Source of the DNA: Spizellomyces punctatus DAOM BR117
Taxonomy: Eukaryota; Chytridiomycota; Chytridiomycetes; Spizellomycetales; Spizellomycetaceae
Direction: 5' to 3'
DNA: 64,000 nucleotides
NCBI RefSeq assembly: GCF_000182565.1
Contig: NW_015971548.1
Span: forward strand, 426,047 to 490,046
Positions 63,342 to 64,000 of the stretch are shown in pieces. Position 1 is the stretch's first letter, and every line of letters starts with the position of its first letter. The translations under genes and the position numbers were made by a program. Below the pieces are notes generated by a model. That model ran no database searches. It saw nothing but the letters and a program-made list of their open reading frames with translations, and was not told the origin of the DNA.

Positions 63342-64000
63342 ATGAATAGATCGCACGTCCCAACATTTACACAGCCGTCCCAGGATGTTCATGAAGATTC
63401 CCTGCAACCAGTTCACCAAACCAACATTTCGTATGCCCTTAATCTGGACTACTCTTACAGGAACACGAACGATGCAGGTACAGCTCTGTATCTGTGCATT
63501 TGCATATGCTTTCCCTAATCATCCTGTTCGTTACAAAATTCTNNNNNNNNNNNNNNNNNNNNNNNNNNNNNNNNNNNNNNNNNNNNNNNNNNNNNNNNNN
63601 NNNNNNNNNNNNNNNNNNNNNNNNNNNNNNNNNNNNNNNNNNGGCTATTTGCCATGGTTACATATTCATGCTGGTCACGTTATGGATCCAGGGAGGTATG
63701 TCTGCTGCTAATTGTGGCTCTTTAGAGAGCGCACACGAACGGAGAGGATCTCTATGGTGTATTCGAGGACCAGTGGCACAAACGATAAACCCTCTGCAAA
63801 GTATGCCAGGACATGAGCAAGGCATTCTTACGCACACAGCATACGGAGCATCCGACAATACGCGTTATGAGGCGGCACTCCCATCCCCACTAGGCAGTTT
63901 GTCTTGGCTTCAAGATCGAGCCCCGTCTTATATGTCCGCCAATACTCTTCAGTCAAGTCGTCAGCCGATGGAAAGTATTCCGCCCGCGGCAGAAGCGAGA
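63342..64000 (+). CDS. Partial gene at the right edge, interrupted by a gap
   Basis: The ATG at 63342 opens a 45-codon exon (MNRSHVPTFTQPSQDVHED, Asn/Tyr-rich end) closing at a GTACAG donor at 63478. After the gap a frame open from 63698 runs off the window for 101 codons: Ser/Pro/Gln-rich, with YEAALPSPLGSLSWLQDRAP and YMSANTLQSSRQPMES. The two may be exons of one protein of low-complexity type, such as a regulator, but the N run prevents joining them. There is no domain. Confidence 0.4.
63543..63642. other. Assembly gap (100 N)
   Basis: Exactly 100 N, a scaffolding placeholder of unknown true length, inside the partial right-edge gene. Confidence 0.95.

Overview
This window is fungal nuclear DNA. 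It carries intron-rich protein genes (introns mostly 60-75 nt, GT...AG), a Zn2Cys6 zinc-cluster regulator, a GATA factor with the fungal DUF1752 N-terminal domain, an Mpe1-type polyadenylation factor and a mitochondrial Hsp70. The gene set (a METTL14-like m6A subunit, a SAMHD1-like HD protein, an ERCC6L2-like Snf2 helicase, a zinc cluster of the kind seen in non-Dikarya fungi) fits an early-diverging fungus, perhaps a chytrid. That placement is inference, not proof. Two runs of exactly 100 N (13403-13502, 63543-63642) are scaffold gaps.

Layout. 1-2880: one doubtful gene and a long upstream region. 2881-4756: two-finger GATA factor. 5131-6351: Old Yellow Enzyme (minus), followed by a promoter-like block with three copies of a motif and a TATA box. 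8536-10269: Zn2Cys6 factor (minus). 10270-13400: mostly non-coding, purine-rich and simple-repeat DNA, with a tRNA-Glu and a broken F-box gene tail. 13503-15332: membrane protein with tandem extracellular repeats, 5' end damaged by a gap. 16561-17385: F-box gene, with an identical tRNA-Glu just upstream. 18049-20290: mitochondrial Hsp70. 21311-24484: Mpe1/RBBP6 homologue. 25593-26041: small unknown protein. 26311-27468: tail-anchored Ubc6/UBE2J E2. 27707-29165: Deg1/PUS3. 29403-34619: Sgs1/BLM RecQ helicase. 35331-38277: Syp1/FCHo F-BAR endocytic adaptor. 38613-39142: SBDS-like Rtc3 protein. 39384-41523: SAMHD1-like HD protein. 42634-43830: unknown multi-pass membrane protein. 44026-45423: METTL14-like. 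45734-49481: prolyl oligopeptidase. 49482-53258: gene-poor, with an orphan zinc-knuckle ORF. 53259-55066: class V aminotransferase. 55099-56544: MYND/MSS51-like protein. 56885-57751: isochorismatase-like protein. 57966-62734: ERCC6L2-like helicase. The right edge holds part of another gene.

The genes are mostly housekeeping genes packed head-to-head or tail-to-tail. I see no biosynthetic cluster, CRISPR array or intact transposon. The parts least explained by known families are the repeat-bearing surface protein beside the gap, the tRNA-Glu/F-box duplication, the triplicated promoter motif near 6.6 kb, the orphan zinc-knuckle ORF, and very small exons carrying the Walker A motif in both helicases. 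Gene models are hand-read; where I give exon joins, the reading frame was checked across every junction.
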